From contig JABAKD010000026.1 of NCBI GenBank assembly GCA_012845835.1, positions 13,218,111 to 13,282,110 of the forward strand: a stretch of DNA of 64,000 nucleotides. Direction: 5' to 3'. Positions 33,735-44,137 of the stretch are shown piece after piece. The first letter of the stretch is position 1. The number at the start of each line of letters is the position of its first letter. Position numbers and translations under genes: made by a program. Under the pieces are notes generated by a model. That model did not search any database and was not told where the DNA came from. It was given only the letters and a program-made list of their open reading frames with translations. The DNA comes from Undaria pinnatifida (lineage: Eukaryota; Sar; Phaeophyceae; Laminariales; Alariaceae).

Positions 33735-34005
33735 TGTAAGGTTATAGGTAGGGACACAGAGTGCCCCCTGCAGGTCTGCCAATTGAGCAGGTTCTCGGAG
33801 AGTACTCACTTTGTTGCCTTCGTAGAGACGTAGCTTTATTCGATTCTACCAAAGCCCGGGATGGCTTCTGGAATCGGAGGCACGTACGTGCCTCCGATCT
33901 ATTCCTAACTTTCTCGAATATAAAACGCCAACTTTATCATACGAAACCCATCCAAATGATCTCACATTCGGATAATTACAGTCCTTTCGAGGCCGTATCT
34001 TAACC
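33735..34005 (-). repeat. 5' LTR of the chromovirus
   Basis: About 270 bp, same orientation as 24,228-24,499. It contains TTATTCGATTCTACCAAAGC and TCTCGAATATAAAACGCCAA. It carries a local palindrome GGAGGCACGTACGTGCCTCC that is not intact in the other LTR. The right flank reads CCCTC, matching the left flank of the other LTR. Confidence 0.9.
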
Positions 34006-34914
34006 CCTCACTGACAAAAATACTTGACTGAAGAAGGCGATTTTTTTTGGCGCATCGTAGCAACTACCATCCATCATTATTTCATTATTCAGCATTATTG
34101 CGGATGTTCATATCCCAAAATTAAAACCTCTCAAAAGCTCAAGAAAACCGCAAGGAAAGGGAAAAAAGGAGGGTCACTCACGCGGCGAGTGACCCCGACG
34201 CACTCACCTACTGAAAAAAATGCCCCCTGAAGTGAACCCCCCATACTATACGCAGTATAATAGCCTTGCCCATGCCGGTATGGACATCTCGCTGTCCAAG
34301 ATATACAGCAGTACAGATAGAGGGACAGGACAGACCAACCCGTCCTCAGCAATAATACTCCCAACCCTTTTTTATTTAGCAGTTGCATTCGGAGCCTAGT
34401 TTGAAGGCTTGTCCGACGACGGTGGGGTGGTGTCACTTGTTGCTTTATTTGTTGCTTGCTGGGTTTTGTGTTTTAGCTTGCTTTATTACTTAGCTTCGTT
34501 TTTTGTATTGGGTATGGGGGGGGGTGATGATGGCACACCATGGCAAGCACTCACTGTTGTCGTCAGAAAGAGTGCGCACAGGTGACATACCAGCAGGCGC
34601 GGGCGGCGGCAGCAGCAGCACAGCAGCAGCAATCATAGAAGGAGCCCTACCTGTGTATCATTCAAGTGTATACACATACGATTATTCCTGGTACGTATGA
34701 CGAGTACGATGACGATGAAAAACGTTTTGACACCGACCCGTCGTAGTTCCAGAGTGACTGGAGCTTGTTCTGTGACCACGGACGTGATTTTAGAACAGAA
34801 TTCAAATTTATTCTTTCCATTTTCTACTGTCCAACGAGCTTGTTTTAATTTTTCAGTATAGGGGCGGGGTGTTAGACGTACGGACATATACCAGGTATAT
34901 ATAGTGCTTCAGAG
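34006..34914. other. No gene recognised
   Basis: About 900 bases without a recognised domain. An imperfect inverted repeat GGGTCACTCACGCGGCGAGT lies near 34,172-34,192. CAGCAG repeats lie near 34,610-34,630. GTGACTGGAGCTTGTTCTGT (34,754) recurs as GTGACTGGAGCCTGTCCTGT at 50,878, so part belongs to another dispersed repeat. Confidence 0.4.
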
Positions 34915-35030
34915 AGGGTTTCACAGTTTTCGCGCACATATTTATTAACCTTATTACCCTGTTGACCTTAGCACAAGCTACACTGCTTGCTATTGATGTG
35001 GTTCCAAGAGGAGTCGCCGACAACACCCTC
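34915..35030 (-). repeat. R2 inner fragment
   Basis: Contains GTTTCACAGTTTTCGCGCAC, CCCTGTTGACCTTAGCAC and GGAGTCGCCGAC in reverse orientation of R2. It faces the plus-oriented R2 copy starting at 35,172. Confidence 0.65.
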
Positions 35031-35279
35031 GATATCCCGGTACACAGCACTTTCTTGCAATTAGACTGATAACAGACTCAGAGGATTTGTAACTACCAAT
35101 AATAGGAGAACAACAATGAAAGTCAGCGGCCCTTTCCAGTGGGCAGGTATAGCCAAATCATTGGCCAAATTATAAAAGTAAAATACACTCCAGCTGTGAG
35201 ATCGACGATTTTGTTGAAACTCATCTTTGCAAGCTGTGTGTGATACTCCGACCGCGCGCAATACTGGATGTGTGTGGAC

Positions 35280-35488
35280 ATTTTTTTGCACACACCTACT
35301 CTCCAGCTTCTGGACAAGGCGTGGTCATAGGTGTCGTCCCTTCTTCCCCCCGGTTCTTGCCTTCAAGTTTATCGCGCATAGGGATCAGCAATCCCACTGC
35401 TCGTCGATTTTTCATCGAACGTTGCTAGCTCACGCTCGCGTTTTCCGCAAGTCAATTTGTGCACAAGAAAAAGTCCCCACGAATTATT
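35280..35488 (-). mobile_element. tRNA-derived SINE copy S6 (5' truncated)
   Basis: Reverse copy: T-run, then CCAGCTTCTGGACAAGGCGT, TATCGCGCATAGGGATCAGC, CCCACTGCTCGTCGATT and GTGCACAAGAAAAAGTCCCC. It matches the 3' two-thirds of the SINE and stops before the tRNA-like head. It is directly followed by copy S5. Confidence 0.85.
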
Positions 35489-35501
35489 ATTTTTATCTTT
35501 T

Positions 35502-36063
35502 ATTTTTTTTTCACATTTGTACTTTCCAGCTTCTGGACAAGCTGTGGTCACAGGTTTTCGCCCCTTATCCCCCCCCGTTCTTGCCTTCAATTTTTATCGC
35601 GCATAGGGTTCAGAGTCGTTCTTCGGTAGCCCCCCCAACTTTTCTTTGACGAAATCGTCGGTCTCGAAACCAGCTCCCGGTTGTATCTCCCGAAATGCGG
35701 TGTCCCTCGACACCCCAACGTCATCGATCGATAGACCTTTCTTTGCACACAGGAAACTATATGGGTACATTACTTTCAACACGGTATATTTCCTTGTGTC
35801 GAGCAGCCGTGAAACGTTCGCGAAAAAAAAATCGCTGGTTATTGAGGGGGCTATCGTAGAATCATTCTTCAGCAACCCCACTGCTCGTCGATTGTTCATC
35901 GAATGTTGCTAACTCACGCTCTCGCGCTTCCCGCAAGTCCATTTGTGCACAAGAAAAGGCCCCCACGAATTTATACGAGTATGCACTCGGGGGGATTCGA
36001 ACTCACGAAACTGACCTATACCAGGCTCGAGGATAAACCCTGATACGCCATCGCGGCGACCGG
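35502..36063 (-). mobile_element. tRNA-derived SINE copy S5 with a MITE inside
   Basis: Reverse copy from the T-run to the tRNA-like head, with box B complement GATTCGAACTC and the end CGCGGCGACCGG. The SINE sequence is interrupted after TCGCGCATAGGGTTCAG by MITE copy 5 and resumes with AGCAACCCCACTGCTCGTCG. Without the MITE it is about 305 bp, the length of the other full copies. Confidence 0.9.
35614..35867 (+). mobile_element. MITE copy 5, inside a SINE
   Basis: 254 bp starting AGTCGTTCTTCGGTAGCCCC and ending GGGGGCTATCGTAGAATCAT plus TC. It is flanked by TTCAG at 35,609-35,613 and 35,868-35,872. Uninterrupted SINE copies have a single TTCAG at that site (e.g. 53,971-53,975), so this is a 5-bp target duplication read directly from an empty site. 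Non-coding. Confidence 0.92.
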
Positions 36064-36109
36064 CCTCTAAAAGGATATAGGTTGGCGACTCGCAGGTATT
36101 ATTATCAGG

Positions 36110-36262
36110 TATACATTGTAAAAATTATTATACACTCCAGCTGTGAGATCGAATATTAATATTCGGTCGAAACTCATCTTTGCAAGCTGTGTGTGATACT
36201 CCGATCGCGCGTATTACGGGTTGTGTGTCCTCATTGAGGGTATACCTGGTAGGTTGCTATGA
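36110..36262 (+). repeat. R2 copy
   Basis: ATTATACACTCCAGCTGTGA, then CTCATCTTTGCAAGCTGTGT, GATACTCCGATCGCGCGTAT and GGGTTGTGTGTCCTCATTGA. A short palindrome ATTAATATT has replaced part of the left segment. The right end fades after the CCTCATT word. Confidence 0.85.
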
Positions 36263-36383
36263 GGATGTTTTGCATCTTTCTTAATTATTCATTTTTTCTC
36301 TTCTTTTTTTAGTGCAAATAGTCTACCATCAATACCTCTAGTGTCCTGGCTTTGCACACACGTACGTTTGTTTTTCGCCCGCG

Positions 36384-36525
36384 TGCTCTTTCGTTGCGGT
36401 TGGCATTGCATGGCCGAATCACCTTACTCACTTTCAATGTGTGAATCTCTGTCTCGTAGTTGTTGACCACAGAGGAAAGAGCTCGCCTCTCGCTATATAC
36501 ATAAGGCATCAGCACGGACGCTCTT
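36384..36525 (+). repeat. R3 copy
   Basis: Contains GTTGCGGTTGGCATTGCATG, GAATCTCTGTCTCGTAGTTG, TTGACCACAGAG and AGGCATCAGCACGGACG. Followed by AT-rich sequence to 36,840 that ends in a T-run. No gene recognised in that interval. Confidence 0.75.
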
Positions 36526-36969
36526 CTTGTATTAGACTAAAGTTGTGTATTATTGTGTGTAGAAGGATGGGCATACCAGATTATTATGAATGTTCGTGCT
36601 TTTCACATTATTACACGCGTCCATATACGCATGCCTCTTTATTTAGTAGCAACACGCAAGGGAGCAATAATAATGAACGTACCAGAGGGTTCTCGTTAGC
36701 ATCGCGAACGATGAATCTACAGATCAGTACTGAAAATAGTAACAGTAGTATAATAGCAGCATTTAATAGCAGCAGCTGTTGTAGTTGTAGCCGGTACGAA
36801 AAGTCAGCCTTGTAGTTTCGATTCTGTTTTTTTTTTTTTTTTTTCACGACGTACAACAACAAAATGCAACAAATCGAATCTTCCAGATCTCAGATCTCTG
36901 CCGTCTTTTTGCAGACAATTACGTTGTTATGGCCCACGGAATAGTGTGCGTTCTCTTGTCATTGTTAAA

Positions 36970-37143
36970 GTGATGTTTCCACCAATCTGCATCCAGCACG
37001 CGACCAGCACGCGACCAGTGTCCGTGCTCTGCTGCCTGATGATGTGCCTTATCGAGAGACGAGGACTGCGGTCACAAACCACGAGACAGAAATGCACGTT
37101 GCAAATACAGCAAAAAAGCCATGCAATGCCAACCGCAATGATA
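36970..37143 (-). repeat. R3 copy, reverse
   Basis: Reverse order of R3 words: TTTCCACCAATCTGCATCCA, CAGCACGCGACCAG (repeated once), GTCCGTGCTCTGCTGCC, GTCACAAACCACGAGACAGA and AATGCCAACCGCAAT. The 36,384 and 36,970 copies form an inverted pair. Confidence 0.75.
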
Positions 37144-37359
37144 ATGAACACGCGCGGACCAAAAACAAAAATATACAAGGTACCACACACATTTATTTGC
37201 ATGCAGTAACAAATAAAAACAGTGCTGTCATTGAGTCTATACTTGTACCATATCTAGATGCATGCGTCGGCTTTTTGCAGATGCAATCGAATACCCATTT
37301 GCGCACCATTATTATTCACTACTCGTATAACAGTTATACTATTAAATTTATTAAGTATT
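37144..37359. other. AT-rich spacer
   Basis: No gene or repeat recognised up to the left edge of the next DIRS-like element. Confidence 0.4.
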
Positions 37360-37364
37360 GAATT

Positions 37365-37720
37365 TTAGCGCCGATACTCTCCTCCATCACTCTGATCATC
37401 TCCCACGTCAGCGGCCTCCTTACCCGTGCCTGGTTCCCCGCCTCCGCATGCGCCCTCCTGATTCCCTTCTTCACTGCCTGAATCCTGAAGTGCTGCAGCG
37501 GCAGCGACAGCCCCCCCCACTGCTCGTGATAAAAGTTAACCGCCATCAGCTTCCCTGCCACTGTCGCCTCCTTATTCTTCCTTTCCGCGCAGCAGTAGGC
37601 CATGAACTCTGTCAGCTCCTCCACCAGCTCCCACTCGTCCAGTTCCTTCCCTAACCAGTTCCCTTTTCCCCTCATCGTCCTCCAACTCACCCACATTCTC
37701 CAACCTTGCGCATAAGTCTT
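37365..37720 (-). pseudogene. Tyrosine recombinase N-terminal part of element B
   Basis: GLGRVAKSTRKTYAQGWRMW, WELVEELTEFMAYCCAERKN, KEATVAGKLMAVNFYHEQWG and HFRIQAVKKGIRRAHAEAGN. This is the SAM-like, DNA-binding half of a phage-integrase-type recombinase, comparable to VRGYLAAINFF in element A. Confidence 0.85.
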
Positions 37721-37849
37721 TCTAGTCGACTTCGCAACCCGCCCAAGTCCGTAGCCGCGTGCAAAATCTCCGAACACATCCCCTCTCCTTCCGGTCCAAG
37801 CTCCTGGACCTGCCACGGGACGGCAGGGCATTCTTTGGTCAGCCTCGAT

Positions 37850-38450
37850 TGGATTTCGTCTTCCTTCCACCTTGTTATCCCGTCTGCTAACCCGTTCTCC
37901 ACCCCCCGCACGTGCTTCGCCTGGAAGCACCACCCCCCAATCTGCTCCAACACCCCCAAAATTCTCATCATCCCTCCCGATCTCACTTCCCCTTTTCCCC
38001 CCTTGCAATTCTTCACCCACTGAACCGCCGACGAGCTATCCCCCCTCATCAGTACTGGCTCTCCCACCCTCCCCGGCCTATCCTTCCTGATCACAATCAT
38101 CACGAAGGCCGTCATCACCATCCCCGAGCAGCTCCAGAACATTGATGGACAGCCTGTTCACGTGCTCCCTTCTCCTGCTCCTGACCGTCCTCGCTCTCTC
38201 TTCCCCGGTCAGGTTGTACCTCCAGTACACCCCCGTTTCCAAACATAGCCCCCTTACTGCCTCGAATGATGCGTCGGAAAACCAGGTCCTTTTATGAGGC
38301 TGTTTCACGAACCGGAAGAACGGTGCCGCCAACTCTTCCCCCCGCCCGGCCAAGCCCTCCGTCAGGCACCATCTCCACCATTCCACGTCCGCCATGAACT
38401 CTTCCGTCAGATATACCACCCTCCTTGCCTCTGCCTTCTTCCTGTCCTTT
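37850..38450 (-). pseudogene. RNase H-like region of element B
   Basis: Contains WFSDASFEAVRGLCLETGVY, NRLSINVLELLG, LMRGDSSSAVQWVKNCKGGK and KHVRGVENGLADGITRWKED. The acidic D-A-S, E-L-x-G, D-S-S-x-A and G-x-x-N-x-L-A-D blocks are in the RNase H order and match element A. It spans a frame change between 38,078 and 38,142. Confidence 0.85.
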
Positions 38451-38519
38451 CCCCATGCCCCCCCCCCCCCCCCTTTTCTCCTGCCCATTCAGATGCAGCT
38501 TGCTCAGCTGCAGAAGCCG

Positions 38520-39800
38520 CCGCACGAAATACCGCCCTGGTCTAATCACGTACGCCACGTGGTGCAGTTTGCCTGCCAGCACGAGGACCTCCCGTACCGT
38601 CGCCTTGCTCCTCTCCTCGGGCCACTCCTGGAGCATCTCCCGTAGCTCCGTGATCTTCCTTCCCGGCAAGGATATCGTCATTCTCTCCGTGTCTAAGTCA
38701 AAACCCAGTACCTCCTGCCGGGGGGCCCAATCCGTCACCTTTTTATGTGACAGCAGAGGCTCCTCTCCCACTGCCCTCTCCCCCATCGCTTGGTGGTGAT
38801 TCGACGCCAGTGCCTGCGACAGCACTAAACACCTTCCCCCGCCTGCCTCCCACTGCACCTCCACCGAAACCGCATCATCCATGAAAAAAACCACCCACGC
38901 TGGGTCCTCCTCCCCTCCCCCTTCCGCCTCCGCGACTATGCAGCCCCGCGGCAGCGGCTCCACCGCTACTCCCGTATGCCCCGCGACTTGGACATGCGCT
39001 GTGGCCTCCTTGCCAGCAGCTAGGATCGTCGCCGATGCTCTTGTCGTCTGCCTCTGTGCCTGCTGGATCGCGCTGGCGATCACACCCCACCACCCTGGGC
39101 TCCCCCTCCATCCGAACTGCAACCGCAGGTCGATAAACAAATACCCTCCCAGCACGTACCCGAAGTTTGCTGCCCCTGCTGGATCCACTCCCACCTGTCG
39201 AAAGGCACTCTTCACGTCCATTTTTTGTATCAGGATCCTTTTACCTGTCCCGAATTTGTTCCGCAGCCCCAGCACCCTCTTGATAATTTGGCCCATCACG
39301 CCCGCCAGGTGGCATTCTGGAATCTGGTCCCAGTCCGTCGTCTCATTAACCGGCCGCCCCCCCCCCCCGGGTTGCTCCGGTTCGCTGCTGAACGTCGAAT
39401 CATGGACTATCCTCTTCTTACCTTTTTCTTCCACTACCCCCACGGGATTGATCCGCAAACCTCGCACGCTCCGCGCTACTCTCACCGGCATCACGATCGC
39501 TCTCCCTTTCTTGACGTCTTCCACTGCATTCTCCCACACGTCGGCCATATATTTTTTGGCGCTGCTATGATTCCCGTATGCCAGTTCCCGCTCGAGATTA
39601 CCTCCGGGTCCCACGTCCACCGGCACGCCTACCCTCGCTATCTGTTCCAGCAGTGCGAACTGGTCGACCTTGTGTCGTTCCCCGAAGAATTTCTTCACGC
39701 GCTCTACGTCAATATGTGGCGCGAGCAGCTCCCCACCTAACGCCCACACCACCTTCCCTACGTCCCCTCCTTTCCTTAGTAGCATCTCCTCTCCCAACCT
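38520..39800 (-). pseudogene. Reverse transcriptase of element B
   Basis: N-terminal extension: GGELLAPHIDVERVKKFFGE and LAYGNHSSAKKYMADVWENA. Palm: RGLRINPVGVVEEKGKKRIV, ILIQKMDVKSAFRQVGVDPA and LRLQFGWRGSPGWWGVIASA. Catalytic: WVVFFMDDAVSVEV, with M-D-D at about 38,870-38,880. Thumb/connection: RQEVLGFDLDTERMTISLPG and TVREVLVLAGKLHHVAYVIR. These are DIRS-type RT blocks. They form one long open frame together with part of the repeat-coded linker. Confidence 0.92.
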
Positions 39801-39969
39801 AGCCACGACCTCCAGCAGGCGATCTCTTTCGACTGCGTCTTCCCCTGTCTTCCCCAGGCGCCCCATCGCGCTCCTCCACCTTAGGACCGTCTCCCGTTCC
39901 TCGCCCTTGTACTCGTGCGCCGCCCCGTGGCTACGCTCTGTCCCTCCCTTCCGGTGGGTAAATCCTTCT

Positions 39970-41075
39970 CTACGCCCCGCTCCTCCGGCCCCGTTGCCGA
40001 AGGCCCCCCGTTCCTGGGCGTGCCCGGCCCCCTTGTCGCTCGCTCCCCCCCTTCTCCTTTTCGCAGCCCCGTCGCCGCGCTCCCCTCCCACCTGGTTTTG
40101 TACGGCCCCGTTGCCGCCCCCCCCCCCCCCCCTTTTTCCCGCGCGGCCCCGTTGCCACGTTCCCCCCCCCCTTGGTCGTGTACGGCCCCATCGCCGCCCA
40201 CTCCCGCTCCTTTTCTTTTCGCGGCCCCGTTGCCGCGTACCCCCCCGGCCTGGCCGTGTGCAGCCCCGTTGCTGCACACGCACCCCCCTTTCATTTGCGC
40301 GGCCCCGTTGCCGCGCTTCCCCCAGGCCGGGTCGTGTACGGTCCCGTTACCGCACACCCCCACACACACCTTTTGCGTGGCCCCTTTGCCTCGCACCCCC
40401 CATTTGTTAGAACCCGCGGCCTGGCCGCCGTCGCCCTGCGCGGCCCCGTCGCCACGTTTGTTCCCTACCAGATTGTGTGCGGCCCCGTTGCCGCCCACAA
40501 CCTCCCGTTTTCTTTGCGCGGCCCCGTTGCCGTGCTCCCCCCCGGCTGGGTCGTGTACGGCCCCATTGCCGTACACCCCCCCCCCCTTTTTTTGCGCGGC
40601 CCCTTTGCCTCGCACCCCCCGTTTGTGCGAGCCCGCGGCCTCACCGCCGTCGCTCTGCGCGGCCCCGTTTCCGCGTCCCCCCCCGGCGTGATCGTCGTGT
40701 GCAGCCCCGGCGCTGCACACACACGCACCCTTTATTTGCGCGGCCCCGTTGCCGCGCCTCCCCCAGGCCGGGTCGTGTACGGTCCCCATACCGCACACCC
40801 CCCCAAACGATTTTTGCGTGGCCCCTTTGCCTCGCACCCCCCAATCGTTCGGACCCGCGGCCTGGCCGCTGTCGCCCTGCGCGGCCCCGCCGCCCCGTTC
40901 GTTTCCGACTTGATTGTGTGCGACCCCGTTGCCGCACACACCCCCCTTTTTCCCTTGCTCAGCCCCGTTGCCGTACTCCCCCCCGGCCGGGTCGTGTATG
41001 GTCCCGTTGCCGTACACCCCCCCCCCCCCCCCCCTTTTCACGGCCCCTTCCCCGCGCACCCCCCGTTTATTTGAG
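39970..41075 (-). repeat. Coding tandem repeat in the linker of element B
   Basis: On the minus strand many units of about 19-21 codons carry G-N-G-A-A/V-H/Q with variants of HDPAGGERGNGAAQ. A higher-order period is visible: ACCCGCGG with its surroundings recurs 441 bp apart (40,412 and 40,853), i.e. 147 codons. The block AAGSNKWGVRGKGATQK recurs as AAGPNDWGVRGKGATQK at that distance. Pro-rich plus-strand frames here are the complement and not genes. Confidence 0.9.
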
Positions 41076-41521
41076 CTCGCGGTCTGGTCGCCGTCGCTCC
41101 CCCCTTTTCCCAGTTCTGTACTTCTTATTCTCGACGTTCCCGCCCCGATACCACTAGCTTCTCCTTCCTGTTCCTGTCCGGTTCCTCTCCCGTACCCTCC
41201 TTCCCCCTTTCCTCTCACGCACCCTATCCCCCGTGTTCTTTTATCCCCCGCGTCACCTACTGCCTTTCCCTTTCCATCCCGTATTTTTCCTTTTCCTGTT
41301 CCTGTTCCCCTCTGGTTTCCCCCCACTACTTCCTCCCCCCCTTCGAGCCCCTTATTTTTTTCACCTGGCTTGGTTGGTCTGACCGACCCCGGTGTCGGCC
41401 CCCCCGCGATGTTAGTCTCCCAGCCTTTCTGGTCCGCCCGGTGACGCTCTCTGTGCTTGCCTTCGCCCCCCGGTCCGCGTTCTTCCGTGGCTGGCCCTGC
41501 GCTCTGGCAGGGCCCGTACCT

Positions 41522-43361
41522 TCATTCGTCCTTCTTACCCTTCTTCTCCCCCGCCCCGTTCCCCCCCGGGGCTGCTCGCTTCTCGCCCCTTCCCCCCCCC
41601 GCTCGCTCGTCTTTTCCACCCTTCTCGACCTTGTGCTCGAACTTGCAGTCCCCCCACTTTTCCATGTACGGACAGAGCTTGCCGCTCCTAGAGAAGAAAC
41701 ACTCCCTGCTCCCCCCCCCCTCCTTCCCTTCTTCGCCCTTGCGTTCTCCCCCTGCACCCCTCTCGCCCCGCCCCGCTTCCCCCCGCCGGTGTCCCTCCTC
41801 GTACCCTCCCCCCCCCCTTTTTCTTCCTCCCCCAACTCTCCACTCACCCCCCCCCCTCATGTACAGCGGCGCCACATCCAGCCACGCCCGCGTTGCTTTA
41901 AACTCCGGGACTGGTAGGGGCCCTGCCTCTTCCGCCGTCGGCCACGTGTTCCCCCTCCGCTTCAGCCTCAGCGCTTGCGTCCGCACCTCTTCCCCCAACT
42001 CCGCTAGGTCCATATTGAATCGCGTCACGAACTCCTCCTGGAAGTACTCCGACTCTACCACCCTCCTGTTCGTCACGAAAAAATGATTTACCCCTTCCTT
42101 TACGCTGTGGAATGGTTTCCCCCATTGACTCTCCACCCTTCCCAACGCATCCCGCCCCATCTTCGTGTGCCCGTCCGTCGCTAACCTCGCCATGTACAGG
42201 ATCACCCCCAGAGTAGCCTCCACCCTGTCTGGCAGGGCTGTCCCCCCCTCACTCCGGCGCTTCCCCGACTTCTCTGTCCTCGAATACATGGTCATGTCTA
42301 GGTCGGAAAAACGCATCAGGTCCCCCTCTCCTTTCCTGTTCATAAAGAACCGCTCACTACACAACGATGACATCGCCCGTTCCTTCACCGAACCCCATGG
42401 TGGTACTCCCCCGTCTGCCCTGATTACCCCCCACATGACCATCCCCATGTCCATCACCTGCGCCCATGACGACGGTTCCGGCTCCCTGAAGTAACTGCTG
42501 GGCCCTGGACCCCCGTCCGCTCCCGTTTCGCCCCGCTTCCACCCTTCACCCCCAAACCTTTCTCGCCTTCCCCACCCCGGTGCCACCTCCTTGTCCGCCC
42601 ATCTTCGCTTCTCATTAGCCCTTCCTCTCGTCGTCCCCCAGTAGCCGTCTTCGGCCATTTGCCTCGTCCATGCTCCTCTACCCTTTTCGTCACTAAACCG
42701 CCAATCTTCTTCTGCTGCCCTATCCCTGTGCTGGCGTTTCCCTTCTCCCCCCTGTATCCACCCTCCATGTTCCGGTCCTCCCCTCCTGCCTCCCCAATAT
42801 CCGCCCTCGGCTGAAGGTTCTGTGATCGGACCTCCACCCCTTCCTTCCCACCCTTCTCCGTGTTCCTGTCCCATCTGCCTCCAGTAGCCGTCCTCAGCTG
42901 TGGGCTCTATTTGCGGGCCCCTGCCTCCTGCTTCCCATCTCCCGACCTCTTGGCTTTGGCTTCGTCGTTCGGCGGCATTCTTTGAGAGGAACATTTGTCT
43001 CGTTCTTCCCCTAGCTTCCCCGGCCTCCGTGTCATGTGAAACCCCCCTGCGTTCGCAGGGGTGGCCCATGTTTCTCCGTCCCTCCGGCTGGTGGTGCCGG
43101 TCTTGCCTCCTCGGCTCTTTGTGCTGCTCCTGCGTTACCCTCCTTGTCGGCGCCTGCTGTTTGGTCCCCCGGCTTCCGTATCTCCCGCACGTGCTCGTCA
43201 CTCCCCTTCGATCTCCTTGCTTCCTCCCTCCTCTCCAGCTCTTCTTTCCGCATGCACTCCGTCTCTTCCAGCTCCTTCCGCAGCTTCCTGATCTTCACCT
43301 GGAAACTTGCTTCCCGTTCCTGTGATGATGACATGTCCTCGTACACCTCCCTCCCAGCCAT
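41522..43361 (-). pseudogene. ORF1/gag-like region of element B
   Basis: Starts MAGREVYEDMSSSQEREASF and continues as a coiled coil (VKIRKLRKELEETECMRKEE). A Gly/Arg/Trp-rich region has repeated E-D-G-Y-W-G units (about 42,600-42,900). A helical domain follows: MDMGMVMWGVIRADGG, FSDLDMTMYSRTEKSGKRRS, EATLGVILYMARLATDGHTK and YFQEEFVTRFNMDLAELGEE. Near the end is a CCCH zinc finger CPYMEKWGDCKFEH (about 41,640-41,680). A gag role is inferred from position before RT and the RNA-binding finger; the helical domain is not one I can name. Confidence 0.7.
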
Positions 43362-43692
43362 GATTCAGATTGCGATTGGTGTCTCCCCGAGCCACCTCTC
43401 TCCCCTTTACCCCTGCTGACGTCTTCTCCCTACTGCTACTGCTGCTGCTGTCGCTGCCGCGTGGGCGCTACTCCCTTCTTCCTCTACCGTGCGTTGTGTC
43501 AGCTACTCGCTGCTGGTGTGCTGCTGCTGTGCTACGTTGTTGCTGCTGAAGTCCTCCTATTTTTGCTATCCCTCCCCCTGGAACCACCCCCCCCCTCCTA
43601 TGCTACCCGGATCTCCGATATTTCCTCTTCGTTCCGCCAAACTCCAGACTGTTCCGACATTCTTACATATTTTAGACTACGTATATATATTA
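43362..43692. other. 5' flank of DIRS-like element B
   Basis: CTGCTG-rich sequence near 43,430-43,555, then AT-rich. No gene recognised. The GC-rich to AT-rich change of the window occurs here. Confidence 0.5.
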
Positions 43693-44092
43693 TAAAAATT
43701 AAAATACACTCCAGCTGTGAGATCGAAGATTTCGTCGAAACTCATCTTTGCAAGCTGTGTGTGATACTCCGATCGCGCGCATTACGAGTTGTGTGTCCTC
43801 ATTAAGGATATAGGTCGGCGACTCCCCTTACAGCTACAGTGTAGCTATCAGGGTCAACAGGATGATTTTAGTCAGTCTGTGCGCGGAAACTATAAAACCC
43901 GTTTCTGAGGGGAACAAAATCTGACAGCTGTGAAGGCAAAGGGGGGGCCTGGTTTTGATCAAAAGCGAGCGGGTTTGGAGGGGGGCGGGGGGGGGGGGGG
44001 GGGGGGGGGGAAAGGGCAATTTGTGCATGTAAGCTATAAATCCTTTCGAGGGGATAAATCTGACGGTTTTGGCACCAGTATATTATTGGGGG

Positions 44093-44137
<45 letters not shown>

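Larger units (their letters stand above)
24228..34005 (-). mobile_element. Ty3/Gypsy chromovirus with two LTRs
   Basis: LTRs at 24,228-24,499 and 33,735-34,005 have the same orientation, start TGTAAGGTTATAGGT, and differ at roughly one position in nine by eye. They are flanked by CCTC on both sides, a likely target duplication. Minus-strand parts in order: primer-binding site, gag with coiled coil and zinc knuckle, protease-like region, RT, RNase H, integrase C-terminal segment and chromodomain, then a 3' untranslated stretch and polypurine tract. An oppositely oriented pol segment of the same family lies at 33,019-33,705. The element is broken, with roughly ten to fifteen breaks. LTR divergence indicates an old insertion. 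Confidence 0.9.
35172..36098 (+). repeat. R2 copy split by a SINE cluster
   Basis: The left part (35,172-35,279) runs from AAATACACTCCAGCTGTGAG to GATACTCCGACCGCGCGC and GATGTGTGTGG. The right part resumes at 36,068 with AAGGATATAGGTTGGCGACT. In unbroken R2 copies these segments are about 15-20 bases apart. Between them lie two reverse SINE copies, one of which holds a MITE. Confidence 0.75.
37360..43361 (-). mobile_element. DIRS-like tyrosine-recombinase retroelement B
   Basis: Minus-strand parts in order: ORF1/gag with coiled coil and CCCH zinc finger (41,522-43,361), a tandem-repeat-coded linker (39,970-41,075), RT (38,520-39,800), RNase H (37,850-38,450) and the N-terminal part of a tyrosine recombinase (37,365-37,720). 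Same order as element A and homologous to it from the RT N-terminal extension onward. The recombinase catalytic part is not seen. Long stretches are open and RT motifs are well kept, so it is younger than element A. It is incomplete and has a few breaks. No terminal repeats recognised. Confidence 0.85.

Noticed and set aside
39670-41444. Long Pro/Arg/Ala-rich plus-strand frames of 176-300 codons
   Set aside because: They are the complement of the Gly-rich repeat of DIRS-like element B. The minus strand continues into a recognisable RT, so that is the coding strand.
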